This document shows, piece after piece, positions 17,101-23,555 of a stretch of 24,480 nucleotides of DNA (the stretch's first letter is position 1; every line of letters begins with the position of its first letter). The DNA comes from Desulfosarcina sp. (GTDB lineage: Bacteria > Desulfobacterota > Desulfobacteria > Desulfobacterales > Desulfosarcinaceae), in NCBI GenBank assembly GCA_030642405.1, contig DAOWNV010000004.1, forward strand, positions 1 through 24,480, written 5' to 3'. Both the position numbers and the translations under genes were made by a program. A model generated the notes under the pieces. That model worked only from the letters and a program-made list of their open reading frames with translations. It was not told the DNA's origin and did not search any database.

Positions 17101-18505
17101 CCCAATTCAATGATGGTGAGTTATGAACATTGATTTTTTCTTTGGCCAGCCACTCCACCCCATTGGCAAAACCGAACCCTCCCTGGTCGGATAGCAAGGC
17201 GCACAGGGCTGTCCGCATGCGAGCGTACCTGGAAGAAGTTGCGGCAAGACGAAGATTGTCATGGGTTTCGGCGAAATGAATGGTCGTTCCATCGGATCTG
17301 GAAATATCCATGGATTCGGGCAGGTAGTGTTCAATTTGTCCCCGGTCATAATTTTGGAACAATTCACTGTAGGCCCAGTTGAAATCGGATCGGTTGAGCA
17401 AATCCCGGGTAACGGATATCTTTCCCCCTAACCCTTCCAGCAGAAAGATCACGTTGGGAAACTGGTCCCGAACCTTGCCAATCATGTAACACCAGGCCGC
17501 GTTGGGAATCATATAACCTGCGTCACAACGAAAGCCATCCACCCCCCGGCGACACCAGGTAAGAAAAACATCGGCCATATACTGCCACAAATCCTTGTGT
17601 ATGTAATCCAAACGGGTCAGATCCGCCCAGACCACCCCCCAGGCACCGGGGTTTTCGATCTGTCCGTCCGCTTCTCTGGAGAGCCATTGGGGGTGGGATT
17701 CGTGGAGCCCTGCCGCCCAGCCGGTGTGGTTAATGGCAATATCGATGAACAGGCGAGCACCTCTGGCATGAACGGAGTCCACCAGTTCAATGAACTGTTC
17801 CAAGGGTGTCGCCTTGGGATCGAAGTCCGCCAACGCCGGATCGACTGTGGTAAAGCTTAATGCCGCATAGGGACTGCCGAATCGGCCCATACGGGCGTAA
17901 GTGGTGGGTGTGGGATGGATCGGCAGCAGCTGAATGATTCGGCAACCCAACCGGCCAATAATAAAATCCAGCTCGCTGATCAGATCGCGAAAGGTTCCCG
18001 AGGGGGGAATGACCGTATACCCGGCATCATCCAAATCTTTCGCCGCCGAGTCGATCTTCCCCATGGCTCCTTCCTTATTGGGTCCGAACTGCCGGACAAA
18101 AGCATTGTAGATAATATTGGCGCAGCATGTATCTGCCGGGGCAACGTTAATGGCGGTGTTGGCACCTGGTGGCCATAAAGGATCCTTACGATCCGAACAA
18201 AAAAAATAACCCTTGGCTTCAAAATGGCCCACCTCCGTCAAGGCAAGGGTCAGGGTGAAGCTTCCTTTGCCTGTGGCAGTCATGGGGATATCATACCAAC
18301 ACCTTCCCAACGGGTTTTCAAGATGTTCCACTTGCCGGATAATCTCCCTACGAACGGAACGACCATGTCCCAGGTTGGTTCGCAACCAAGCCTGCCCCGT
18401 CCAGGATTCAGGTACGTTCAGGTGGAAAGTGATTGCATCGCCGACAAAATGAAGCTTTCGGAGACCCGGCACTGGTACCTGTTCTATCGCATTGGATTGA
18501 ACCAT
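14192..18505 (-). CDS. Bifunctional glycogen debranching enzyme: GH13 glucanotransferase + GH133 amylo-alpha-1,6-glucosidase fusion
   Basis: This 1437-residue single chain is organised like the eukaryotic debranching enzyme. The GH13 domain (about 130-520) has all catalytic regions: DIAINH (255-260), nucleophile D328 in GFRCDAG, acid/base E357 in FLLEG, and D416 in ETHDN. The GH133/GDE_C domain (about 1040-1430) has GYPWFLDWGRDTL with D1064 and D1068, DTSDAPLW (1114-1121), EIQALWYAALDYLG and LRPNQLFALTL. Residues 590-830 form a less conserved linker, and 830-1030 looks like the beta-rich GDE N-terminal module. Both activities therefore look intact: 4-alpha-glucanotransferase followed by 1,6-glucosidase, clearing the limit dextrin left by GlgP. 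ATG 18505 is preceded by AAAGGAAAA. It is the first enzyme of the glycogen run and sits 140 bases below the MFS gene. Confidence 0.9.
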   Translation of the reverse strand: MVQSNAIEQVPVPGLRKLHFVGDAITFHLNVPESWTGQAWLRTNLGHGRSVRREIIRQVEHLENPLGRCWYDIPMTATGKGSFTLTLALTEVGHFEAKGYFFCSDRKDPLWPPGANTAINVAPADTCCANIIYNAFVRQFGPNKEGAMGKIDSAAKDLDDAGYTVIPPSGTFRDLISELDFIIGRLGCRIIQLLPIHPTPTTYARMGRFGSPYAALSFTTVDPALADFDPKATPLEQFIELVDSVHARGARLFIDIAINHTGWAAGLHESHPQWLSREADGQIENPGAWGVVWADLTRLDYIHKDLWQYMADVFLTWCRRGVDGFRCDAGYMIPNAAWCYMIGKVRDQFPNVIFLLEGLGGKISVTRDLLNRSDFNWAYSELFQNYDRGQIEHYLPESMDISRSDGTTIHFAETHDNLRLAATSSRYARMRTALCALLSDQGGFGFANGVEWLAKEKINVHNSPSLNWGSPDNLVDHLRRLHALLTVHPAFFYPVHVEMIQKGDGNAIVAARRWEADGRGLLVVANLDADSSTTIAWPKNQSPIKGDRAMDLLTGQQALFEEDGEIASIFLSPGQVFCLTDNPNDLELVVTAEKQTLRIPDRCREQRLRAKALEVWRFYNGERDMGDWDPHQAATRLYESPLDYCRSLNPDSVSPRTVTWQYPEDLRREVMIPPNHFLFVHADHPFRASIVENQTTLSVEESMTGADDSAFVLFSPLPVAGRQKPQLLRLSVYEPSGCNHCEVPLLYLTPHNNVRVKKMFSRPRRELAEKHMLGTNGRGGMARAHAHWDRLPSRYDALLAANLNPSVPEDRRILLSRLRGWIVFQGFSQEIGQDCLDAFGFDFDGWGAWTYHIPLGQGQHIVLSIGLYMIPGKNRIEMVFYRHPSKGKKDRLADSRPVTLILRPDIEDRNFHETTKAYTGLEHHYPSSITAREKGFRFNPDHGHFLDVSTQQSIFFVEPEWQYMVYHPKEAQRGEDPNSDLFSPGYFSGLLAGGDSEILTAVVPEDEQAIPDGPAPLQQRISSFFETSPRWEPPVSALTKALDQYIVKRDQYATVIAGYPWFLDWGRDTLIVVRGVIAAGRYEEAKTIIQQFSAFEENGTIPNMIRGNDTGNRDTSDAPLWLFRISDELGAVLGQEELLSTDCGGRSLLTVLRSIAKTIQTGTPNGIVMDGETGLIFSPSHFTWMDTNHPAGTPRQGYPIEIQALWYAALDYLGRVDAPDQRQSWQQLSKQVKQSILDLFLLEDEGYLSDCLHALPGTPAGNAVPDNALRPNQLFALTLGAVQDRTVVEKVLHVCQELLVPGAIRSLADRLVEPELPIYHHGTLVNEPSMPYIGTYEGDEDTHRKPAYHNGTAWTWVFPSFCEAWADCFGPGEYNTALALLASSSRLVNDGCVGHVPEIVDGDAPHQQRGCDAQAWGVSELLRVWMKIERKVSHYSS

Positions 18506-18559
18506 GCTTCAGTGTTTTCCTTTCTGTCCGGCAAGCGCCGGCCGCAGGAGAATAAAAAG

Positions 18560-18588
18560 GTTGTATGCGATGACCACCGTGATTCCAA
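18560..18588 (-). promoter_or_regulatory. Possible sigma-70-type promoter upstream of the debranching enzyme gene
   Basis: On the minus strand, TTGGAA (18583-18588) and TACAAC (18560-18565) are separated by 17 bases, each matching four of six consensus positions. It lies in the 140-base gap between the MFS and debranching enzyme genes and would give a leader of about 50 bases. The match is moderate and could be chance. Confidence 0.3.
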
Positions 18589-18646
18589 CGATACGGAACA
18601 TAGTCTAACAGGTGGAAAAAGAACCTTAAAATAGTTGCTCTTCCCG

Positions 18647-19972
18647 CTATCGATGTTTCATCCTGTAAATCAATACACCAGCCATCATCACGATCAATCC
18701 AGCCCCAAGAAAAAATGGGAATAGGAAAAAAGTCTCCTTGAAAACCAAGTTCTCCATGCCCTGTGTGCCGACATCGAAAACATCCATCTCCATTTTTTTT
18801 ATCTTCAGAAGCCCCGCATAGAACAAGCCGATCAATCCATAAGAAAGATTATAGGCCAAGCCTTTGAAACTGAGTACCGTGGCCCGGCGGGATGAAGAGG
18901 CCCTTTGATTGACGAAATAGCTTACGTAAAAGCCCACCATATACATAGCTGAAAAGGCAACCAGTGCAGGGACAAACCCGATGTACGGCCAGAAAAAAGC
19001 CATCCCAATCAGCCCGCAAAGAGCTGTGGTGGCTGTGGACCACAGGCAAAATGCCGGTGAACGGTTCTCAGCAATGAAAAGGGCCAGGCGTGGGATGAAC
19101 AGACCCGCCAGGGCCATTGCCGAACCCAGGAGACCAAATACGGATTCGGGCAATTGCACCATACGATAGTATTGACTGGCCAGCGTTATGACCATACGTA
19201 AAATTCCGTCTAACAACATGCCAAACATAATAACGGCCAGAACAAATGGTGTTTTTAGAATCCACTTTCCAGAGTTGAGGGTCAGTACAAACGCATCCAC
19301 GGCTGACCCGCCCAAAGGTTTTTTGCATGTGCCGTCTTGTGCTGGATCGGAGCAAATTTCATCTAGTTTTACAACCGAAGCAAGGGTGAACAAGGAAAGG
19401 ATGAACGTCAGATAAAGGGGAAAACGAAGGGTTTGTGCCTGGGTCAACGGAAAATCCAACCATAGGGCAGCTATGACCCGCGTCATGAGTTGTGGATCGT
19501 AAACAGCAGCCCCTAAGGTCATCGTGAAAATAAACATGGCCGACCGTAAACGCATCTGAACGTCCAACACCCGTCCCCATTGATCCGCCATCCCCCTAGC
19601 CTGGAGAGCATCATAGGCGATAGCCTCATCGGCACCACTGGCAGCTGCTTCGGCAAGGCCGCTGAGGACGCGATTGATCAGGAAGAAACTGAACAACAGC
19701 GTATTGTTTCCCCTTGGCACGAAGCAAAGGATCATCATCTCCACTACCATGGAACCGGCTGCAAAGATGAGCAACCGACGTCTGCCGACAATATCTGCCA
19801 ATGCACCGGAAGGGACCTCGGCCACTACAATGGTAGCCGCCCAGACTACATTTAAAATGGAGAACTGGGCAATTGAAAGCCCGAAGTCCAAAAATAAAAC
19901 GGTAAAAATTGGATAATAGAACCGGCAATTGAAAAACATCCTGAAAGCGATGAACATACGTACATTGTTCAC
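18647..19972 (-). CDS. Major facilitator superfamily transporter
   Basis: This 441-residue integral membrane protein has roughly twelve hydrophobic segments and the MFS loop 2-3 motif (VPSGALADIVGRRRLL, about residues 53-68), followed by a second half starting near 235. There is no signal peptide. The substrate cannot be read from sequence; position upstream of the glycogen genes on the same strand might suggest a sugar, but that is weak. Start choice is uncertain: GTG 19972 lies inside the left arm of a perfect inverted repeat, and ATG 19957 lies just beyond it; the GTG is preferred because residues before the ATG (NNVR) look like family sequence. Neither has a good ribosome-binding site. 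In-frame codons continue upstream to a TAG at 20021-20023, with an ATG at 20050 before it. Confidence 0.8.
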   Translation of the reverse strand: MNNVRMFIAFRMFFNCRFYYPIFTVLFLDFGLSIAQFSILNVVWAATIVVAEVPSGALADIVGRRRLLIFAAGSMVVEMMILCFVPRGNNTLLFSFFLINRVLSGLAEAAASGADEAIAYDALQARGMADQWGRVLDVQMRLRSAMFIFTMTLGAAVYDPQLMTRVIAALWLDFPLTQAQTLRFPLYLTFILSLFTLASVVKLDEICSDPAQDGTCKKPLGGSAVDAFVLTLNSGKWILKTPFVLAVIMFGMLLDGILRMVITLASQYYRMVQLPESVFGLLGSAMALAGLFIPRLALFIAENRSPAFCLWSTATTALCGLIGMAFFWPYIGFVPALVAFSAMYMVGFYVSYFVNQRASSSRRATVLSFKGLAYNLSYGLIGLFYAGLLKIKKMEMDVFDVGTQGMENLVFKETFFLFPFFLGAGLIVMMAGVLIYRMKHR

Positions 19973-19993
19973 CGAAAAGGGTGAACAATGTAC
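19960..19993. repeat. Perfect 14-bp-arm inverted repeat over the MFS start codon (operator or RNA hairpin)
   Basis: The left arm GTACATTGTTCACC (19960-19973) and right arm GGTGAACAATGTAC (19980-19993) are exact reverse complements around a six-base spacer. The proposed GTG start (19972) of the MFS gene is inside the left arm. It could be an operator for a dimeric repressor of the TetR/LacI/GntR kind, or, in mRNA, a stem that hides the translation start. It is not followed by a T-run on either strand, so it is not a classical terminator. Confidence 0.75.
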
Positions 19994-20144
19994 TTTTTGG
20001 GTTACATCCGTTTCCAGCGCCTAATTCCCTGTATGGATTTTGCTTTTCATCAATTACCAAGTTTTAAAGGCAATGGGCGTATGATAATACCTTATTGCCC
20101 TTTATAAAGGATAGCAACGAAATTCATCATCAGCGATAATGATT

Positions 20145-21050
20145 TTAGCACAACCTAATGTCTATATAATCTTCTATCTTTGTTTTGGCAGACAAACCGG
20201 AAATCCAGATATCAGGAATAGCATCTATGCCATGGGCTGCAGCCAATACCATTCCTGCAATGATTCCTCTGGCGGAAGAATCCCCGCCGGCCATTACGTT
20301 TTCAACCATGGCGGCTTTGAAATCATCGGCATAACGCGCAATAAGATGAACGGTACTGGGCAACCCTGCTTCAACACTACACATTTGTCCAAAGGCGGCT
20401 ATGGTTTTCCTAGTGTCCCGATCATAACTCTCAATGCCCATCTTGATCGAATCCGCCATAGGTCTATAAATTTCGTATTCATTGAGGGTGTTTTTTAGGG
20501 CGGAAAGAGGGGACGTCCCGTTGAGAACTGCAATGACACAGCGAGCAAAGTAGTCCGAGCAGGTAATCACTTGTTCGTTGTTGTGTGTGATGGCGGTTTG
20601 TGCCCTCGCATTAACAACCAGTTGTTCAGTGTCGTCAGGGTAAACGGCTACCAGTGCCGCCAGTCTTGAAGCCCCTGCCAAATCATCGGAATTCGAACCA
20701 CTGCTGATCAGTCCTTTGCCTGCATCCATGTTGGCCAAAGTCTCCTTGGTTGCCTGATCGAAATAGCCGTTGTAGGTCGAAAAAAACGTTCTCCACATCT
20801 CAGCAAAATGGGTGGCATTGAAGCCTTTCTCCCTTTTCAGCGATTCCAACAACACGAGCATTTGATCCCCATAATGGGTGAAGTCGCCCGCTCTCTTTCC
20901 TTTGTGGTAAGAAGTAAGTGGGTCGGAATAGTTCTCGAACCTTCCAAACTTTTTGTCTATTACTCGTGTATTGTAGACCCAATGGACGCCCAAAGAGAGG
21001 GCATCGGCCACAAATGCACCAAGAACCGCTGCCTTATGATTGTTTATCAT
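20145..21050 (-). CDS. ADP-ribosylglycohydrolase-family protein (J1-crystallin-like branch)
   Basis: The 301-residue, all-helical protein has the ARH/DraG fold signature: GAFVADALSLGVHW at residues 11-24 (the family's GAxxGDALG element), DFTHYGDQMLVLLES (56-70) and GGDSSARGIIAG (255-266). In canonical ADP-ribosylhydrolases the metal site uses TDDT-like and GGDxDT motifs. Here the aspartate-rich positions are THYGDQ and GGDSSAR, a pattern I associate with the J1-crystallin-like subgroup. Hydrolysis of ADP-ribosyl or similar linkages is possible but not assured. ATG 21050 has AAAAGGAG eight bases upstream, a strong site. No DraT-type ADP-ribosyltransferase is nearby. It is transcribed divergently from the saccharopine reductase gene across a 227-base gap containing an inverted repeat. 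Confidence 0.8.
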   Translation of the reverse strand: MINNHKAAVLGAFVADALSLGVHWVYNTRVIDKKFGRFENYSDPLTSYHKGKRAGDFTHYGDQMLVLLESLKREKGFNATHFAEMWRTFFSTYNGYFDQATKETLANMDAGKGLISSGSNSDDLAGASRLAALVAVYPDDTEQLVVNARAQTAITHNNEQVITCSDYFARCVIAVLNGTSPLSALKNTLNEYEIYRPMADSIKMGIESYDRDTRKTIAAFGQMCSVEAGLPSTVHLIARYADDFKAAMVENVMAGGDSSARGIIAGMVLAAAHGIDAIPDIWISGLSAKTKIEDYIDIRLC

Positions 21051-21129
21051 GATGGACTCCTTTTTGTAGTTTCATCATTTTTATGAAATGTTGATTAACA
21101 AACATAAAATAGAACGATAGGTGTGGCTG

Positions 21130-21161
21130 GTCAAGGCCGCTGAAAAATCAGCAACCTTGAC
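21130..21161. repeat. Inverted repeat in the ARH / saccharopine dehydrogenase divergent region (operator candidate)
   Basis: GTCAAGG (21130-21136) pairs with CCTTGAC (21155-21161), and GCTGA (21139-21143) with TCAGC (21148-21152), with CC/AA as an internal mismatch and AAAA in the centre. The right arm contains most of the -35 box of the promoter for the saccharopine dehydrogenase gene. That overlap favours a regulator-binding site over a random hairpin. Confidence 0.65.
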
Positions 21162-21184
21162 TTTACCATGGCTATCACTGTAAT
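21157..21184 (+). promoter_or_regulatory. Sigma-70-like promoter for the saccharopine dehydrogenase gene
   Basis: TTGACT (21157-21162) and TGTAAT (21179-21184) each match five of six consensus positions with 16-base spacing. Transcription would begin near 21191, leaving a leader of about 87 bases before ATG 21278. The -35 box is embedded in the right arm of the inverted repeat at 21130-21161, so a bound protein there would be expected to block or alter polymerase binding. Confidence 0.6.
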
Positions 21185-21277
21185 TCACAGCATTCCCACA
21201 AAAGGTTGAAGGTGTCGAAAGATATGGAACTCGCGGACCCATGTCTTTTGCAAAACGTTCAGATGAAGGATGCAACC

Positions 21278-22585
21278 ATGAAAAAAATTCTTGTGTTGGG
21301 TGCGGGGTTGGTAAGCAAACCGGGTATCATTTTTTTACTTAAAGAAGGTTACGCGGTAACAGTGGCTACACGGACAATTGAGAAGGCTGAAAAGATTGTT
21401 CAGGGTTTTGAAAACGGCAGGGTTGTGCATGTAGTGGTGGATGACAAAGAGGCACTGGAGTCCCTGGTTCAAAACAATGATATTATCATTAGTTTGTTAC
21501 CCTGGGTTCATCATCTCAAAGTCGCCCATGCCTGCCTGAAGTTCAACAAACTGATGGCAACAACTTCATATGTCAGCGATGAAATGCGGGCATTGGATGA
21601 TGAAGCAAAAAGTAAAAACTTGCTTTTTCTCAATGAAATCGGGGTCGATCCTGGGGTCGACCATATGTCGGCCATGAAAATTATCGACGATGTTCATTCC
21701 AAAGGGGGAAAGATCATTCATTTCTACTCCAGTTGCGGGGGACTGCCGGCACCCGAAGACAATGACAACCCGTTCGGATACAAGTTTTCCTGGAGTCCGA
21801 GGGGTGTGATTTTGGCCTCACGAAATCCGGCACGGTTTCTGGAAAATGGAAAAATCATCAACATTGCGGGTGAAGAGCTTTTCTTGAACAAACGACTGGA
21901 AACCGTCGATCCTTTGGGAGAGTTTGAAGTTTACCCGAATCGCGACAGCCTGCCGTACCAAAAAACCTACGGTCTTGAAGAGGCACAAACCGTTATGCGA
22001 TGCACCTACAGGAATGTCGGGTGGTGTGACACATTTAAAAAAATAGTGGATCTGGGAATAGTGGATGAGACACCCACTTCCTACCCCACAGGCACATCTT
22101 TTCGAGAAATGATGGCCGGTCTGACCGGTGTAAGTAAGAACGATGACGTTGTTTCCAAAGTCGCCAAAAAACTCAATCTGGAAAAGGGACATTTTGTCAT
22201 TCAAAACCTTGAATGGTTGGGTCTGTTCAGCGAAGAATCAGTACCCGACCGTCCCAGCAAATTGGACATTCTAAGTGAACAAATGTTGAAAAAAATGAGC
22301 TACAGGGATGGTGAAAAGGATATGCTGATTCTTCGGCATCGTTTTGTCGTGGAAAACAGTGACAACTCTTCAGAGACCATCGTCGCCACTTTGATCGATT
22401 ACGGCATCCCCCATGGTGACTCCGCCATGGCCCGCACTGTCAGTTTGCCTTTGGCTGTCGGTGTTAAACTTATGGCTGAAAACAAAATCAACCTTACCGG
22501 AGTACAAATTCCAATTATGAAGGAAATTTATGAGCCTGTTTTAGATGGTATTAAAAAACTGGGTATTTCAATGGTTGAGGAATGA
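21278..22585 (+). CDS. Saccharopine dehydrogenase (glutamate-forming), LYS9-like
   Basis: Characterised relatives interconvert saccharopine and alpha-aminoadipate semialdehyde plus glutamate with NAD(P). The 435-residue length matches fungal Lys9 (about 446). The Rossmann start VLGAGLVSKPG (6-16), NEIGVDPGVDHMSAMKIIDD, SSCGGLPAPEDNDNPFGYKF and CYPNRDS-like EVYPNRDSLPYQ closely follow fungal saccharopine reductase, and the C-terminal DYGIPHGDSAMARTV segment is also conserved. I chose ATG 21278: it follows AAGGA with seven-base spacing, and the preceding 24 in-frame codons look non-coding. The partner lysine-ketoglutarate reductase is not in the window, so lysine breakdown versus synthesis cannot be decided; substrates other than saccharopine are also possible. 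A sigma-70-like promoter lies upstream, and the 3' end overlaps the convergent phosphotransferase gene by 58 bases. Confidence 0.88.
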   Translation: MKKILVLGAGLVSKPGIIFLLKEGYAVTVATRTIEKAEKIVQGFENGRVVHVVVDDKEALESLVQNNDIIISLLPWVHHLKVAHACLKFNKLMATTSYVSDEMRALDDEAKSKNLLFLNEIGVDPGVDHMSAMKIIDDVHSKGGKIIHFYSSCGGLPAPEDNDNPFGYKFSWSPRGVILASRNPARFLENGKIINIAGEELFLNKRLETVDPLGEFEVYPNRDSLPYQKTYGLEEAQTVMRCTYRNVGWCDTFKKIVDLGIVDETPTSYPTGTSFREMMAGLTGVSKNDDVVSKVAKKLNLEKGHFVIQNLEWLGLFSEESVPDRPSKLDILSEQMLKKMSYRDGEKDMLILRHRFVVENSDNSSETIVATLIDYGIPHGDSAMARTVSLPLAVGVKLMAENKINLTGVQIPIMKEIYEPVLDGIKKLGISMVEE

Positions 22586-23514
22586 TCAAGCAATAACTCC
22601 ATATAATCGGCCTCGAGCCGAATCATCGGCTGATCATTTTTTCGAAGCCACTCACTGAGCCAGGCAAAACGGATGGCTAACATCATGTCTGGTAGGACCT
22701 TCCAGCTGCTGTCGGAAAAAATTCCTGATTGTTGCAACCTGCTGACCAATCTACTCACAAACGGACCCGTCAGGCTATTGGGGTCTTCCATCCCTAAACA
22801 ACCCATGAGGTTTGCCAAATCGTAAATTTCCGGTTTGATGCCGCTAAACTCCCAATCGATAACAGCCCGAATGGAATGATTTCCCCAAATGATGTTCATG
22901 GGATGATAGTCCCCATGGCAGAAACCGCTTGGGAGATCATTGTGGATAGGGAAAAAGTGGCTCTCCAGATGGTTAATGAAAGGGAAATACCGTGCAGCAA
23001 CTGTCGGTTGCCTTTCATCTATTTGTGCAAAAAGATTCCGGCAGTAGGCAACAATGGAAAACGAAGGTGTGTCAGCTGAAAAGAGATGGTTTCGGCTGAT
23101 ATTATAAAGTAAAATTAAAAATTCAGCTGCTTCTTCACCGCGCCAACCGTCTTTGACGTAGGTTGGTCGATCCAGATCAACACCGGTAATGAAAGGGCAT
23201 AATTGCCAAAGTCCATGGTCGATCAATGGCATAAATTCCCCATGGGTGTCAGGAATGTAGACAGAAAGCTGGTTGATACCTAAATCATTCAGCTGTTGCA
23301 AGGATCGAGCGATCTGTTGCTTACGGCTGTATGTTTGTGACGGAATCCTCTCCAGTACAAACAACTCTCCTGCAGCTGTTTCAACAACGCTTCGCCAGAC
23401 AGTGCGTTCCGGACTTCCGGCAATGGGGAAATCCGGACGCAAACAGACGAACCTTTTTCCCCATTTTTTGGAAATTGCCGTCAGAAAATCGATTTCATTT
23501 AGAGTTGGTAACAA
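22528..23514 (-). CDS. Aminoglycoside-phosphotransferase-fold (APH/CotS-like) kinase
   Basis: The 328-residue protein has the APH/choline-kinase-like catalytic core: HGDYHPMN (H200, D202, N207) and the metal-binding IDWEFSG (D220), followed by PEIYDLANLMG. The ATP-binding lysine expected in beta-strand 3 is not obvious: the equivalent stretch reads LFVLERI. The substrate is unknown; the fold covers antibiotic, homoserine, choline and sugar kinases as well as spore-coat relatives, and no resistance role should be inferred. The start is TTG 23514, the only start codon shortly after an in-frame TGA; a ribosome-binding site is weak. The C-terminal 18 residues are encoded antisense to the end of the saccharopine dehydrogenase gene. 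The preceding thioesterase gene ends 41 bases upstream on the same strand. Confidence 0.8.
   Translation of the reverse strand: MLPTLNEIDFLTAISKKWGKRFVCLRPDFPIAGSPERTVWRSVVETAAGELFVLERIPSQTYSRKQQIARSLQQLNDLGINQLSVYIPDTHGEFMPLIDHGLWQLCPFITGVDLDRPTYVKDGWRGEEAAEFLILLYNISRNHLFSADTPSFSIVAYCRNLFAQIDERQPTVAARYFPFINHLESHFFPIHNDLPSGFCHGDYHPMNIIWGNHSIRAVIDWEFSGIKPEIYDLANLMGCLGMEDPNSLTGPFVSRLVSRLQQSGIFSDSSWKVLPDMMLAIRFAWLSEWLRKNDQPMIRLEADYMELLLDHSSTIEIPSFLIPSKTGS
22616..22642 (+). terminator. Possible rho-independent terminator of the saccharopine dehydrogenase gene, inside the antisense kinase gene
   Basis: AGCCGA (22616-22621) and TCGGCT (22626-22631) form a six-base stem with a four-base loop, followed after five bases by TTTTTT (22637-22642). 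It is 31 bases past the stop codon. The offset T-run makes it weaker than ideal, and the same bases encode part of the kinase on the other strand. Confidence 0.4.
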
Positions 23515-23555
23515 AGGCTTGGGAGATCATATCTGTTGGGATGGGGTTTAAAGGG

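Noticed and set aside
18528..18541. GC-rich hairpin CCGGC-AAGC-GCCGG upstream of the debranching enzyme gene
   Set aside because: A five-base stem with no T-run on either strand, lying in a leader region; not enough for a terminator or riboswitch call.
20069..20099. Inverted repeat GGCAAT...ATTGCC downstream of the ADP-ribosylglycohydrolase-like gene
   Set aside because: A six-base stem with a 19-base loop and no proper T-run; plausible as chance in AT-rich sequence.
21070..21088. TTTCAT...ATGAAA repeat just upstream of the ADP-ribosylglycohydrolase-like gene
   Set aside because: Only six A/T-rich bases per arm; expected by chance.
22528..23514. Antibiotic-resistance interpretation of the APH-fold kinase
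   Set aside because: Only the general kinase core is visible, the beta-3 lysine is not obvious, and the neighbourhood is metabolic; the fold is shared by many unrelated kinases.
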